From positions 1,488,001-1,552,000 of the forward strand of contig CAVOXO010000001.1 of the NCBI GenBank assembly GCA_963700425.1: a stretch of DNA of 64,000 nucleotides. Reading direction: 5' to 3'. The translations under genes and the position numbers were made by a program. This DNA comes from CAVOXO01 sp963700425 (GTDB taxonomy: Bacteria; Actinomycetota; Acidimicrobiia; Acidimicrobiales; Microtrichaceae). Under the pieces are notes generated by a model. That model had not been told where the DNA came from. It saw only the letters and a program-made list of their open reading frames with translations, and did no database searches. How positions within the stretch are numbered: position 1 is the stretch's first letter; each line of letters starts with the position of its first letter. Shown one piece after another: positions 56,696 to 64,000 of the stretch.

Positions 56696-56881
56696 GGCGC
56701 CACAGTAGCGGCAGCGCTCGGGTGCTCGTGGTTCCCGGCATCCCCCTCCGAGCAGGGGCGGACCCGACTTCGCGCAGGCCGCGATGGTTGGCGTTGCCGG
56801 ACTTGACGAGGTCGGGGACAAGGAGAAAGCTCCCGTCCCGCCACGAGCGTGGCGGATCATCCCTTTCGGAAAGGCGCAACC

Positions 56882-57277
56882 GTGTTTCTCGCAGCTGAGT
56901 TCGGTACCGGACAGGTACTGCTGTCCCTCATGTGGTTCTTCCTGTTCTTCCTCTGGATCATGCTCATCTTCTACGTCTTCGGTGACATCATCCGCAGCCA
57001 CGACATCTCGGGTTGGAGCAAGGCCCTGTGGACGATCGCCATCATCCTCATTCCCTACCTCGGCATCTTCATGTATCTCATCGTCCGCGGTGGCGGGATG
57101 GCCGGCCGAAGCCTCGACGCCATGAACGCCCAGAACGAGGCCGCCAAGACCTATGTCCAGCAGGTTGCCGGCGGTTCGTCGGATGCCGATCAGCTGGCCA
57201 ACCTGGCCGACCTCCACTCGAGCGGCAAGTTGACCGACGACGAATACGCCAAGGCCAAGGCCAAGATCATCGGTTGA
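56882..57277 (+). CDS. Two-helix membrane protein with SHOCT domain
   Basis: About 131 residues. GTG 56882 is preferred because GGAAAGG lies seven bases upstream; an in-frame GTG at 56849 adds 11 residues. Helices LLSLMWFFLFFLWIMLIFYVFGDI and ALWTIAIILIPYLGIFMYLIV match the PLDc_N-type pair; the C-terminus ADLHSSGKLTDDEYAKAKAKII is a clear SHOCT oligomerisation domain. Function unknown; common in actinobacteria. A strong stem-loop follows. Confidence 0.85.
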   Translation: MFLAAEFGTGQVLLSLMWFFLFFLWIMLIFYVFGDIIRSHDISGWSKALWTIAIILIPYLGIFMYLIVRGGGMAGRSLDAMNAQNEAAKTYVQQVAGGSSDADQLANLADLHSSGKLTDDEYAKAKAKIIG

Positions 57278-57295
57278 GTTCATGGGGGCATGGGT

Positions 57296-57338
57296 GCTGA
57301 GGTGGTCGCCTGATCGCTGATCAGGCGACCACCTCAGC
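57296..57338. terminator. Perfect 20-base stem-loop between convergent genes
   Basis: GCTGAGGTGGTCGCCTGATC (57296-57315) and its exact reverse complement (57319-57338) flank a three-base loop GCT. It sits 18 bases after the SHOCT stop and overlaps the ltrA stop codon, so it can serve both strands. No T-run follows on either strand, unlike textbook intrinsic terminators, but strong hairpins without U-tracts are usual in high-GC actinobacteria. Confidence 0.8.
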
Positions 57339-58476
57339 GCTCGACCCGGGCGTGCTCGGCGGCGAACATCGCGATGATGATGACATCCACCGCCACGATC
57401 AGCGCTGCCCCGCTCCACCCGCCTCCCGCCAGGAGGACCACACCCACGAGAGCGGCCGCGGTGACCCGCTCCCGGGTCACTACGTGAAAGGCCCGCCACA
57501 CCGCAGCACCGATACCGATGACGGTCAGGGCGAACCCCCCGAACAACATGGCGCGGAACTCCATGCGAACGTCATCGGCCGGATGGAGCGTCATCTCCTC
57601 CAGTCCGGCCGCGGCGACGACGATCCCCGCGACGATCGGCGCATGGGCCCACGTGTACACATCGCGCACGTACCGACCCCGTTCCCGATCGTCGACGGTT
57701 CGTTGGCCGCGGTGTTCGAGCGCCGGCCCTGTGCGATCGAAGTACCCCCACCACATGAGCCCGGCGAATGCGCCCGACCCGGCGAGAGCGACGACCGCGG
57801 CGGCTGTGAGGCCTCTGCCGTCGGTCAACGCCCGAACCACGGGAACCCCGACAGCGACCACCACCTCTCCGAGCGCGATGATCACGATGAGGCCGTGACG
57901 TTCTGCGAAGTGGCTGGAGCGGACGATCCATTCGCCCTTCCCGGCGGCGATCATCGCTGCGAGGACGACCCCGACGGCGAGGAGCCACGTGATCTCGCGA
58001 GCACCACCGTCGACCGCGCCGCCGACGAGGATCACCCCGAGAGCCAGGAGGCTCGGCCAGGCCCAGCGCACGGCCGAGCGTTGCAGCTCGGTTCCCTTCT
58101 CCACGCCGAGCAGTTGGGTCGCCAGGCCGATGAGCACGATCACCGACAGGGTGACGGCGAAGATCGGGCCACCCGAGCCGAAGGCGGTCGATACCGAGGC
58201 CGCCATGGGCACGCTCGTCGCCGTGGCCACCAGGAACAGGAATCGAACCGTGCGGCCGTTGCCCGACACGGCGTTGGCCGCCCAGGTGAACTGCGACCAG
58301 GGAAGCCACATCATGGCGAACAACAGGGCAGCCCGTCCCACTCCGGGCCAGTCGGGGTGCTCGATCAGGTAGACGACGAGCTGGGAGAACGCGAAGACGT
58401 AGGCGAGGTCGAAGAACAGCTCGACCGGATCGGCGGCGAAGTCCTCGGACCGTTCGGGGAGCTCGATGCCCTTCAC
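57334..58476 (-). CDS. ltrA: LtrA (low temperature requirement) family membrane protein
   Basis: Integral membrane protein of about 380 residues, some eleven helices. Starts FFDLAYVFAFSQLVVYLIEH, a signature of LtrA, then WLPWSQFTWAANAVSG and SHFAERHGLIVIIALGEVVVAVG. Named from Listeria growth at low temperature; biochemical role unknown. ATG 58476. Its stop lies in the stem-loop at 57296-57338. Confidence 0.9.
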   Translation of the reverse strand: MKGIELPERSEDFAADPVELFFDLAYVFAFSQLVVYLIEHPDWPGVGRAALLFAMMWLPWSQFTWAANAVSGNGRTVRFLFLVATATSVPMAASVSTAFGSGGPIFAVTLSVIVLIGLATQLLGVEKGTELQRSAVRWAWPSLLALGVILVGGAVDGGAREITWLLAVGVVLAAMIAAGKGEWIVRSSHFAERHGLIVIIALGEVVVAVGVPVVRALTDGRGLTAAAVVALAGSGAFAGLMWWGYFDRTGPALEHRGQRTVDDRERGRYVRDVYTWAHAPIVAGIVVAAAGLEEMTLHPADDVRMEFRAMLFGGFALTVIGIGAAVWRAFHVVTRERVTAAALVGVVLLAGGGWSGAALIVAVDVIIIAMFAAEHARVER

Positions 58477-58549
58477 GTGTCAGGAACTTCGTCGCGTCGC
58501 TTCAGCCCGCAGGCGTGTCCGCAGGGACCGGAGTCCGCGCCGACCGGGG

Positions 58550-60025
58550 TCATCCGTCGACGTCGTCGGCGTACGCCACCAGCTCGTCGGTGGCCTTCGA
58601 GTCAACATCCGCTGTCACCGCGTCGATCGCCTCGTTGTCGAGCCACACGCGCTCCAGCCCCTTGCGGATGACGGTGCGGGTCTCGGTGTACGGCCCGATG
58701 ATCGCTCCGGGCCAGTCGGGATCGACTCCGGCCAGCTGCTCGTAGGCGGTCTGCTGCCAGCCACCGCCGAGGGTCGACGACCAGTCCTGTTGAATGGTCG
58801 GGTCGTCGATCACCGAGGTGAAGACCGGCACGTTCGACCCCTTGATGGTCCACTCCGCCTGGTTCTCGGGGCTGTTGAGGAACTTCGAGAACTCCCAGGC
58901 CGCCTCCTGGACTTCCGGCGGCGAGGTGTTCGGGATGTACCAGACACCGCCGCCCACCTGCGCCTGCCCGCCCTCGGTGAGGCCGGGGAACGGTGCCATG
59001 CCGACGTTGAGGTCCAGCTGCAGCGAGCCACCCCCGGGTACCTCCACGCCGAGCTCCTCCTTGAGGCGTTCGGCATCGATCGTTCCTTCGATGACCCCGG
59101 CGATGGTGGTGATCGCGACCGTGGAGTCGATGGTCATCGACGACGCCTGGGTAGCCATGGCGAGGACGTGATCCGCCTGTCCGGGAGTGTCGGCGACGAC
59201 GTCGACGAGACCTTCGTCCTGCATCTCCTTGATGAGCGTCAGGATCTCCGCCGTGGACTCGTTGTCGAACTCGGACTCGGTGGCGAGCGCCTCCCGGCCG
59301 TTGTCGTTGTTGACCAGCGGCTGTCGTTCTCCGGCCAGCCACCATTCGACGATGAACGACCGCGCGATGAGCGCCAGCGGTGCACCGACGCTCGGCACGG
59401 CCGCCTTGATGGCCCGGGCTGCGTCCCGCAGGCCCTCCAAGGTCGTGGGGATGTTCTCCGGATCGAGTCCGGCGGCCGCGAAATGGTCCTTGTTGTAGTA
59501 GGTGCCTGCGGTGTAGGCGGAGAACGACACCGGGAGCATCTCCCCGTCGATCGAGTAGCTGTTCGCCACGATGGGCAGGAGGTCGTCGTACACCTCGGCC
59601 CCGTCGGGGTCGGCATCGATGCAGGCCTCGGCGAAGAGGAAGGCCCCACTGTCCTTGACCCATCGCGTCTTGGTGTCCTCGAGTTCGACGAGTCCCGGCA
59701 GGGTCGCGTCGGGGAGTGCCTGCTCGACCTTCCGTTGGATCTCCTCGAAGGACACTCCCTGGGACTGTCCCACGACCACGATCTTGTCCTGGGAGGCGTT
59801 GAAGGCCTCGATCTGGGAGTTCAGCGCATCGGCTCCGAGGGAGGTCTTGACGTGCCAGACCTTCAGTTCGACCGGTTCGGTCACGTCGTCGAGGGCGCCG
59901 ATCGGGCATTCCGACGCGTCCGCCGACGCGCCCTCGCCGCTGTCGCCGCTGCCGCAGGCCGACCCGACCAGCGTCGCGACCGCCAACAGCGACGTCCAAC
60001 GCAGTGCAACTCTTCGTCCGAACAT
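58550..60025 (-). CDS. ABC importer substrate-binding lipoprotein (UgpB/MalE-like)
   Basis: Family 1 extracellular solute-binding protein of about 491 residues. ATG 60025 has AAGGAGAG upstream. Lipobox Cys24 (ATLVGSACGSG). Typical UgpB-like blocks: VELKVWHVKTSLG, FAEACIDADPDG, WWLAGERQPL, GGGVWYIPNTSPPEVQEAAWEF and FTSVIDDPTIQQDW. Last gene of a C-A-E-B ordered importer; likely substrates are glycerol-3-phosphate or an oligosaccharide, which the sequence cannot separate. Confidence 0.92.
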   Translation of the reverse strand: MFGRRVALRWTSLLAVATLVGSACGSGDSGEGASADASECPIGALDDVTEPVELKVWHVKTSLGADALNSQIEAFNASQDKIVVVGQSQGVSFEEIQRKVEQALPDATLPGLVELEDTKTRWVKDSGAFLFAEACIDADPDGAEVYDDLLPIVANSYSIDGEMLPVSFSAYTAGTYYNKDHFAAAGLDPENIPTTLEGLRDAARAIKAAVPSVGAPLALIARSFIVEWWLAGERQPLVNNDNGREALATESEFDNESTAEILTLIKEMQDEGLVDVVADTPGQADHVLAMATQASSMTIDSTVAITTIAGVIEGTIDAERLKEELGVEVPGGGSLQLDLNVGMAPFPGLTEGGQAQVGGGVWYIPNTSPPEVQEAAWEFSKFLNSPENQAEWTIKGSNVPVFTSVIDDPTIQQDWSSTLGGGWQQTAYEQLAGVDPDWPGAIIGPYTETRTVIRKGLERVWLDNEAIDAVTADVDSKATDELVAYADDVDG

Positions 60026-60072
60026 GTCCCGACTCTCCTTCGATGGCCGACGCTGCGGGCACGTGGTGCCCG

Positions 60073-60915
60073 TCATCCTTTCACCGCACCGGCGGTCAGA
60101 CCGCGAATGATCTGTTTCTGGAACGCGATCAACAGGATCAGAACCGGCAGCGCGGCGATGATCGCCGCCGCGACGCCGACGTTGAAGCTCTCGGGGCGCT
60201 GCACCGTGACCTGCCTCAGGACCACCTGGAGCGTCTGCCATTCGCTCGCCTCGGTGGCGGCTCGCGGCCAGAGGTAGTTGTTCCATGCCGTCAGGGCGGC
60301 GATCAGGGTGAAGGAGGCGATGATGGGCCGGTTGACAGGAATGGCGACCCGCCACAGGAAGGCGATGTTGCCGAATCCGTCGAGGCGGGAGGCGTCGCGC
60401 AGCTCCGACGGCACGCCGAGGAAGCCCTGGCGGATGAGGAAGATCCCGAATGCGCTGGCGAAGAAGGGCACGCTCAGGCCCTGCACGGAATCGAGCCAGT
60501 CGAGTTCTCGGATGGTGCGCACGTTCGCGAGGAGCGTCACCTCCATGGGCAGCAGGAGCGATGCGATGACGACGACGAAGAGGAAGTTCTTGAACGGAAA
60601 GCGAAGGAAGGCGAAGGCGTACGCGGCGAGAACCGACGTGACGAGCTGCGCCGCGGTGATGATCACGGTGATGCCCGTGGTCAGGAGCATCGCCCGCCCG
60701 ATGGCTCCTTCGTTCCATGCCTCTGCGAAGACGCCCCAGTCCGGGGAGACCGGCATGAACGGCTGGCCGGCCTCTATGTACACGAACGGCGGTGACAGCG
60801 CTCTGACCAGCGTCAGCCACGCGGGGAACAGGACGACGAGGCTCAGGGCGCCCAGGAGGAGGTACCACCCGAGCGGAGCGAGGGCCCGCCTTCTCGCCGA
60901 CGACCTAGTTTCCAT
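60073..60915 (-). CDS. ABC importer permease (UgpE/MalG-like)
   Basis: Carbohydrate-type permease of 280 residues, six helices, with the ATPase-coupling EAA loop: SELRDASRLDGFGNIAFLWRVAIPVNRP (Glu-Ala-Ala positions EL-DASRLDG). N-terminus GWYLLLGALSLVVLFP and ends ALPVLILLIAFQKQIIRGLTAGAVKG. ATG 60915 overlaps the UgpA-like stop by 11 bases. Confidence 0.93.
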   Translation of the reverse strand: METRSSARRRALAPLGWYLLLGALSLVVLFPAWLTLVRALSPPFVYIEAGQPFMPVSPDWGVFAEAWNEGAIGRAMLLTTGITVIITAAQLVTSVLAAYAFAFLRFPFKNFLFVVVIASLLLPMEVTLLANVRTIRELDWLDSVQGLSVPFFASAFGIFLIRQGFLGVPSELRDASRLDGFGNIAFLWRVAIPVNRPIIASFTLIAALTAWNNYLWPRAATEASEWQTLQVVLRQVTVQRPESFNVGVAAAIIAALPVLILLIAFQKQIIRGLTAGAVKG

Positions 60916-61837
60916 AGTGAACCCGCCGGTTCATGAGGGTCAGCTGGAACAGGGTCACCACGAAGGTGAGTCCGAACAGCCCGAGGGCCATGACGGAACC
61001 CTCGCTGATCGCTGCCGGGTTCTGTCGCTGGAAGATCTTGAAGACCAGAGTCTCGGTGCTTCCGGCCGGCCCTCCGTTGGTGAGGAACTCGATCTGGGCG
61101 AACGTCTGGAAGGCCCCGATGATAAGGACGATCATGAGGAACATCAGGGCCGGTGAGATGAGAGGAAGGGTGACCCGGAAGAGCCGACGGATGGGCCCGA
61201 ATCCGTCGAGGCGCGCTGCCTCCATCACCTCGTCGGGTACCGCCTGGAGACCCGCCAGGACGATCACGAACGTGAGCCCGATGTTCTGCCAGGTCGAGCT
61301 GAGCGAGACCCCGAACAGCGCGGTCGACGTCTTCGAGAGCGAGAGCCACGACACGTCTCCGAAACGGCCCACCTTGGGGTTGATGAGGGTGAAGAAGACC
61401 ACGCCGGAGACGGCCGCCGACGTGGCGATGGTCGAGGCGAACACCGTCTGGAAGAACTTGATGCCACGGAGCTTCCGGTGTGCGGCGAGTGCCAGGAGCG
61501 TGCCGATGAGCAGGCCGAGGGGCACGGTGTAGAGCAGCTGTTTGACGGTGATCCACAGGGCGGAGCCGAACTCCTCACCCGAGAGGACGTCGATGATGTT
61601 CTGGACTCCGACGTAGGTCTCGCCTCGACCGAAACGGTTCGGCTTGTAGAGCGAGAACCGGACGAGTCGGTACAGCGGGTAGTACGCGAAGACGGCGAGG
61701 ATCAGCAGCGTCGGCGCCAACATGGCGTAGGCGGTCAGCGCCTCCCTCGTCCGAGACGTGTGGCGTCGTCGCACGTGATGGGGGCGGTCGCCGAGCGGCG
61801 CAGCGGGACCGGGTTCGGGCCGATCGGGATTCGTCAC
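60905..61837 (-). CDS. ABC importer permease (UgpA/MalF-like)
   Basis: Carbohydrate-type permease of 310 residues with six helices and an EAA loop VMEAARLDGFGPIRRLFRVTLPLISP. N-terminal helix ALTAYAMLAPTLLILAVFAYYPLYRL is typical. GTG 61837 overlaps the ATPase stop (GTGA). Paired with the UgpE-like permease. Confidence 0.93.
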   Translation of the reverse strand: MTNPDRPEPGPAAPLGDRPHHVRRRHTSRTREALTAYAMLAPTLLILAVFAYYPLYRLVRFSLYKPNRFGRGETYVGVQNIIDVLSGEEFGSALWITVKQLLYTVPLGLLIGTLLALAAHRKLRGIKFFQTVFASTIATSAAVSGVVFFTLINPKVGRFGDVSWLSLSKTSTALFGVSLSSTWQNIGLTFVIVLAGLQAVPDEVMEAARLDGFGPIRRLFRVTLPLISPALMFLMIVLIIGAFQTFAQIEFLTNGGPAGSTETLVFKIFQRQNPAAISEGSVMALGLFGLTFVVTLFQLTLMNRRVHYGN

Positions 61838-62940
61838 AACAGGCTCGTCCCACTGTCAGGGTCGAACACGTGGACCCCCGACGGTTCGATGGAGATCGAC
61901 ACCTCGCCTCCGGGTGCGGGAATGTCGCCATCGGGCTGGTGGCGCACGGTGTGCAACTCGCCGTCGATCTCACAGGTCAGGTGGATCTCGTGGCCGAGGT
62001 CCTCGGCGGCCCGGACGGTCCCGTGGATGGCGCCGTCGTCGTCCACTCGCAGGTGTTCCGGTCGAACGCCGACGGTCACGGCACGCCGCGAGTCGATGCC
62101 CGCCACGGTCCGAGGAAGCACGGCGATGGCTCGTCCTGCGTAGTCGACCCGGGTCGTCGATCCGTCGCGGGAGACGAAGCCGTCGAAGGTGTTGATCTGA
62201 GGACTGCCGATGAACCGGGCGACGAACAGATTCGCCGGCTGATGGTAGGCCTCGGACGGAGTCCCCACCTGCTGGAGCCGACCGTCGGCGATGATGGCGA
62301 TCCGGGTGGCCATGGTCATCGCCTCCACCTGGTCGTGGGTGACGTACACCACGGTGGTCTGCAGTCTGCGCCAGAGGTCGACGAGCTCGAGTCGGGTCCG
62401 GCTCCTCAGCTTGGCATCGAGGTTGGAGAGCGGTTCGTCCATGAGGAAAACCTGCGGCCTGCGGACGATCGCCCGGCCGAGGGCGACCCGTTGGCGCTGA
62501 CCGCCGGACAGCGCGCCGGGTTTGCGGTCGAGATACTCCTCGATTCCGAGGAGCGACGCTGTCTCGAGCACCCGATCGCGCCGCTCCTGGGACGACGGCT
62601 TTCGGATCTCACCGTCGGGACCCTCGATGCCGTGGCCCAGGAGCGGCGCCTCGATGTTCTTCGCCACCGTCATGTGCGGGTAGAGGGCGTAGCTCTGGAA
62701 CACCATGGCCAGGTCGCGATCGCGAGGATCCACACCGTTCATCACCTCGCCACCGATGCGCACCTCCCCGATCGTCGGCTCCTCGAGACCGGCGATCATC
62801 CGGAGAACGGTGCTCTTGCCGCATCCGGAAGGGCCGAGGAGGACGAGGAACTCCCGGTCGATGACCTCGAGGTTCAGGTCGTGGACGACCGTCGTGTCGC
62901 CGAAGGACTTCGTGACGTTGTCGAACTCCACCGTTGCCAC
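61834..62940 (-). CDS. ABC importer ATPase (UgpC/MalK-like)
   Basis: ATPase of 368 residues with Walker A GPSGCGKSTVLRMIAG, signature LSGGQRQRVALGRAIV, Walker B VFLMDEPLSNLDAKLR and the switch His in YVTHDQVEAMTMA. The C-terminal regulatory OB-like domain (VTVGVRPEHLRV) matches MalK/UgpC, so regulation by binding partners is plausible. GTG 62940 with GGGGGAG site. First in the operon, 124 bases from a divergent small gene. Confidence 0.95.
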   Translation of the reverse strand: MATVEFDNVTKSFGDTTVVHDLNLEVIDREFLVLLGPSGCGKSTVLRMIAGLEEPTIGEVRIGGEVMNGVDPRDRDLAMVFQSYALYPHMTVAKNIEAPLLGHGIEGPDGEIRKPSSQERRDRVLETASLLGIEEYLDRKPGALSGGQRQRVALGRAIVRRPQVFLMDEPLSNLDAKLRSRTRLELVDLWRRLQTTVVYVTHDQVEAMTMATRIAIIADGRLQQVGTPSEAYHQPANLFVARFIGSPQINTFDGFVSRDGSTTRVDYAGRAIAVLPRTVAGIDSRRAVTVGVRPEHLRVDDDGAIHGTVRAAEDLGHEIHLTCEIDGELHTVRHQPDGDIPAPGGEVSISIEPSGVHVFDPDSGTSLL

Positions 62941-63064
62941 GCGGACTCCCCCGGTTCGGACGTCGGCTCACGATAGCCAAAACAGCTCCCGACCCATGCC
63001 GTGCAGGGTCGCGCCAGGACCAAGGCCCCTGGCCGAGGCCTGCCATCGGTGCGAGGATCGCCCC

Positions 63065-63340
63065 ATGAGCATCACCTCGTGGATTCGCAGCATCACCGCC
63101 GGCATCAGCCGTACCTTCGGGTTCGGTGGCGGAGACGCCGGCCCCGCCGATCCGACCGAAGGGGAGGGTTCCCCCGTGGGTGAGGAGCAGATCGATCCGA
63201 CCCATGCGCCAGGTCACCAGCATCTCGGGCCTCCTCCCCAGGAGACCGCTCCCCCGGTTGCGAAGGGTAAGGCCCCCCGGAATCAGCCGTGGGTGCGCAC
63301 GACGCATTCGGACAGCCAGAAACGCCGCCCCCGCGGCTGA
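63065..63340 (+). CDS. Small Pro/Gly-rich hypothetical protein
   Basis: Ninety-one residues from ATG 63065, SD-like GCGAGG nearby. N-terminus MSITSWIRSITAGISRTFGF is amphipathic, then acidic (PTEGEGSPVGEEQID), Pro/His-rich and finally basic (TTHSDSQKRRPRG). No recognised domain, and short G/C-rich reading frames can be spurious; codon pattern and a plausible ribosome site are the only support. Confidence 0.45.
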   Translation: MSITSWIRSITAGISRTFGFGGGDAGPADPTEGEGSPVGEEQIDPTHAPGHQHLGPPPQETAPPVAKGKAPRNQPWVRTTHSDSQKRRPRG

Positions 63341-63374
63341 TCTCAACCGACGGGGACGGCATCACGGGCAACCA

Positions 63375-63989
63375 CTACAGGTCGACGACCTCGTCCTTGG
63401 GCGTCGTGAACGCGTGGACGAAACCGGCGATGGTGGCGAGCAGTAGCACGAGGCTGACGCCGAAGCACACCCAGGAGGCCTGCTGGGCACGCTCACCGAA
63501 GATGCTGAACCCGTAACTCGTCAACAGCAGCCCGCGAAGGGTCTCCCCACGGAAGAGGGTCTGGACCTGTCCGTTCAGCTGTTCGGCGGTCGCGGCCAGC
63601 GCCTGTGACTCGGGGGAATCCGGAGCGGACTCGATCGCCTCGTCAGCTTTGGCCTTGGCCGCCCACGATGCGGAACTCGTTTCTGCGTAGGTCATGCCCT
63701 CATTGACCTCGGTGAGGTGCAGGCCGATGTACTCGTTGGCGTAGCACTCCGCCTGCTTTCCGGTGGTCAGAGCCTCGCCTGCGTTGTCCACGAGGCATTC
63801 CGCCTCCTTCTCCTCGTCGGTGAGGTTCTCGAGGGGGGTGAAGGTGATGTTCTGGGCGGAGAGCTGATCGGTCACGTAGTCATCCGCGAAGTTTGCCTGA
63901 CCCTGAAGGATAAGACCGAGCACCAACAGCAGCAGCGTGATCGCGCCCCCGCCGATGCTGAAGACGATGTCGAGTGTTCGACGTTTCAT
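63375..63989 (-). CDS. Two-helix membrane protein with Cys-containing exported loop
   Basis: 204 residues, ATG 63989 with an ideal AGGAG site. Helices IVFSIGGGAITLLLLVLGLIL near the N-terminus and ASWVCFGVSLVLLLATIAGFVHAF near the C-terminus bracket a roughly 140-residue acidic exported loop with two cysteines (EAECLVDN, QAECYANEY) that could form a disulfide. Widespread in actinobacteria as an unnamed membrane protein. Function unknown. Confidence 0.82.
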   Translation of the reverse strand: MKRRTLDIVFSIGGGAITLLLLVLGLILQGQANFADDYVTDQLSAQNITFTPLENLTDEEKEAECLVDNAGEALTTGKQAECYANEYIGLHLTEVNEGMTYAETSSASWAAKAKADEAIESAPDSPESQALAATAEQLNGQVQTLFRGETLRGLLLTSYGFSIFGERAQQASWVCFGVSLVLLLATIAGFVHAFTTPKDEVVDL

Positions 63990-64000
63990 GAAGAGCTCCT

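Noticed and set aside
58550..60868. 772-residue fusion of permease-region sequence to the solute-binding protein
   Set aside because: The upstream part is an out-of-frame reading of the UgpE-like permease; the binding protein has its own ATG, ribosome site and lipoprotein signal at 60025.
1..64000. CRISPR arrays, rRNA, tRNA, transposases or prophage genes
   Set aside because: No regularly spaced repeats, no RNA-gene-like cloverleaf in the short intergenic gaps, and no mobile-element protein seen by eye; a tRNAscan or Rfam search could still find a small RNA.

Overview
The window is 64 kb of high-GC, gene-dense bacterial DNA carrying 61 protein genes, three recognisable regulatory or structural sites, and no rRNA, tRNA, CRISPR array or insertion sequence that I can see. 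No stretch longer than about 190 bases lacks a gene. The gene content points to an actinobacterium: a conservon-type sensor kinase, LytR-CpsA-Psr and GarA/FHA proteins, the gcvH-garA-merR-bifunctional nuclease-merR order known from mycobacteria, many GTG starts, and abundant 4-base ATGA/GTGA gene overlaps. The mix (GlnRS, Fae-like protein, many Thr-rich lipoproteins) would suit a deep-branching, environmental lineage such as Acidimicrobiia, but that placement is inference.

Layout. 1-8.4 kb: the start of a conservon kinase (its partners lie off the left edge) and the glutamate synthase operon gltB-gltD. 8.5-14.9 kb: acyltransferase, M18 aminopeptidase, alpha/beta hydrolase, a repeat lipoprotein, an aldehyde dehydrogenase and a J-domain-like protein. 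14.8-18.8 kb: MauE-like membrane protein, ABC1/UbiB kinase-like protein, cyclophilin and LCP ligase, divergent from a three-part HTH-membrane-esterase protein (18.9-20.4 kb). 20.4-23.3 kb: an operon of aldehyde dehydrogenase, Fae-like protein, small lipoprotein and 2-oxoglutarate oxygenase. 23.4-28.9 kb: SDR, then the glycine-cleavage/GarA cluster and pgsA. 29-32.3 kb: HIT protein, HMCES-type DNA-protein crosslink sensor, GT2-GtrA transferase and a Tat-exported deacetylase. 32.3-34.8 kb: a copper/cytochrome-oxidase assembly operon (PCuAC, SCO, CtaG, cytochrome c). 34.9-46 kb: transporters, an N-terminal hydrolase, CoA transferase, sulfotransferase, DUF1214 protein, Ada and LhgO. 46.1-52.3 kb: glnS and the galT-hypothetical-merR-copA-copZ copper export operon. 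52.4-58.5 kb: lipoprotein and small membrane proteins, LtrA. 58.5-62.9 kb: a UgpABCE-type sugar/glycerol-phosphate ABC importer. 63-64 kb: two small hypothetical genes.

Two genome-scale points matter for a reader. First, at least eleven otherwise well conserved genes between 7.3 and 31.5 kb are interrupted by one-base frame changes, mostly single-base insertions, with a dense peak at 21.5-24.3 kb (twelve in one 1.47-kb gene), while 31.5-64 kb has none. Correcting each by one base restores full-length family-typical proteins, so I read these as assembly/sequencing indels and annotate them as whole genes. Second, several functions interlock: GarA-type FHA proteins regulate glutamate synthase and 2-oxoglutarate metabolism in other actinobacteria and here both are in one window; copper handling appears twice (oxidase maturation and export).
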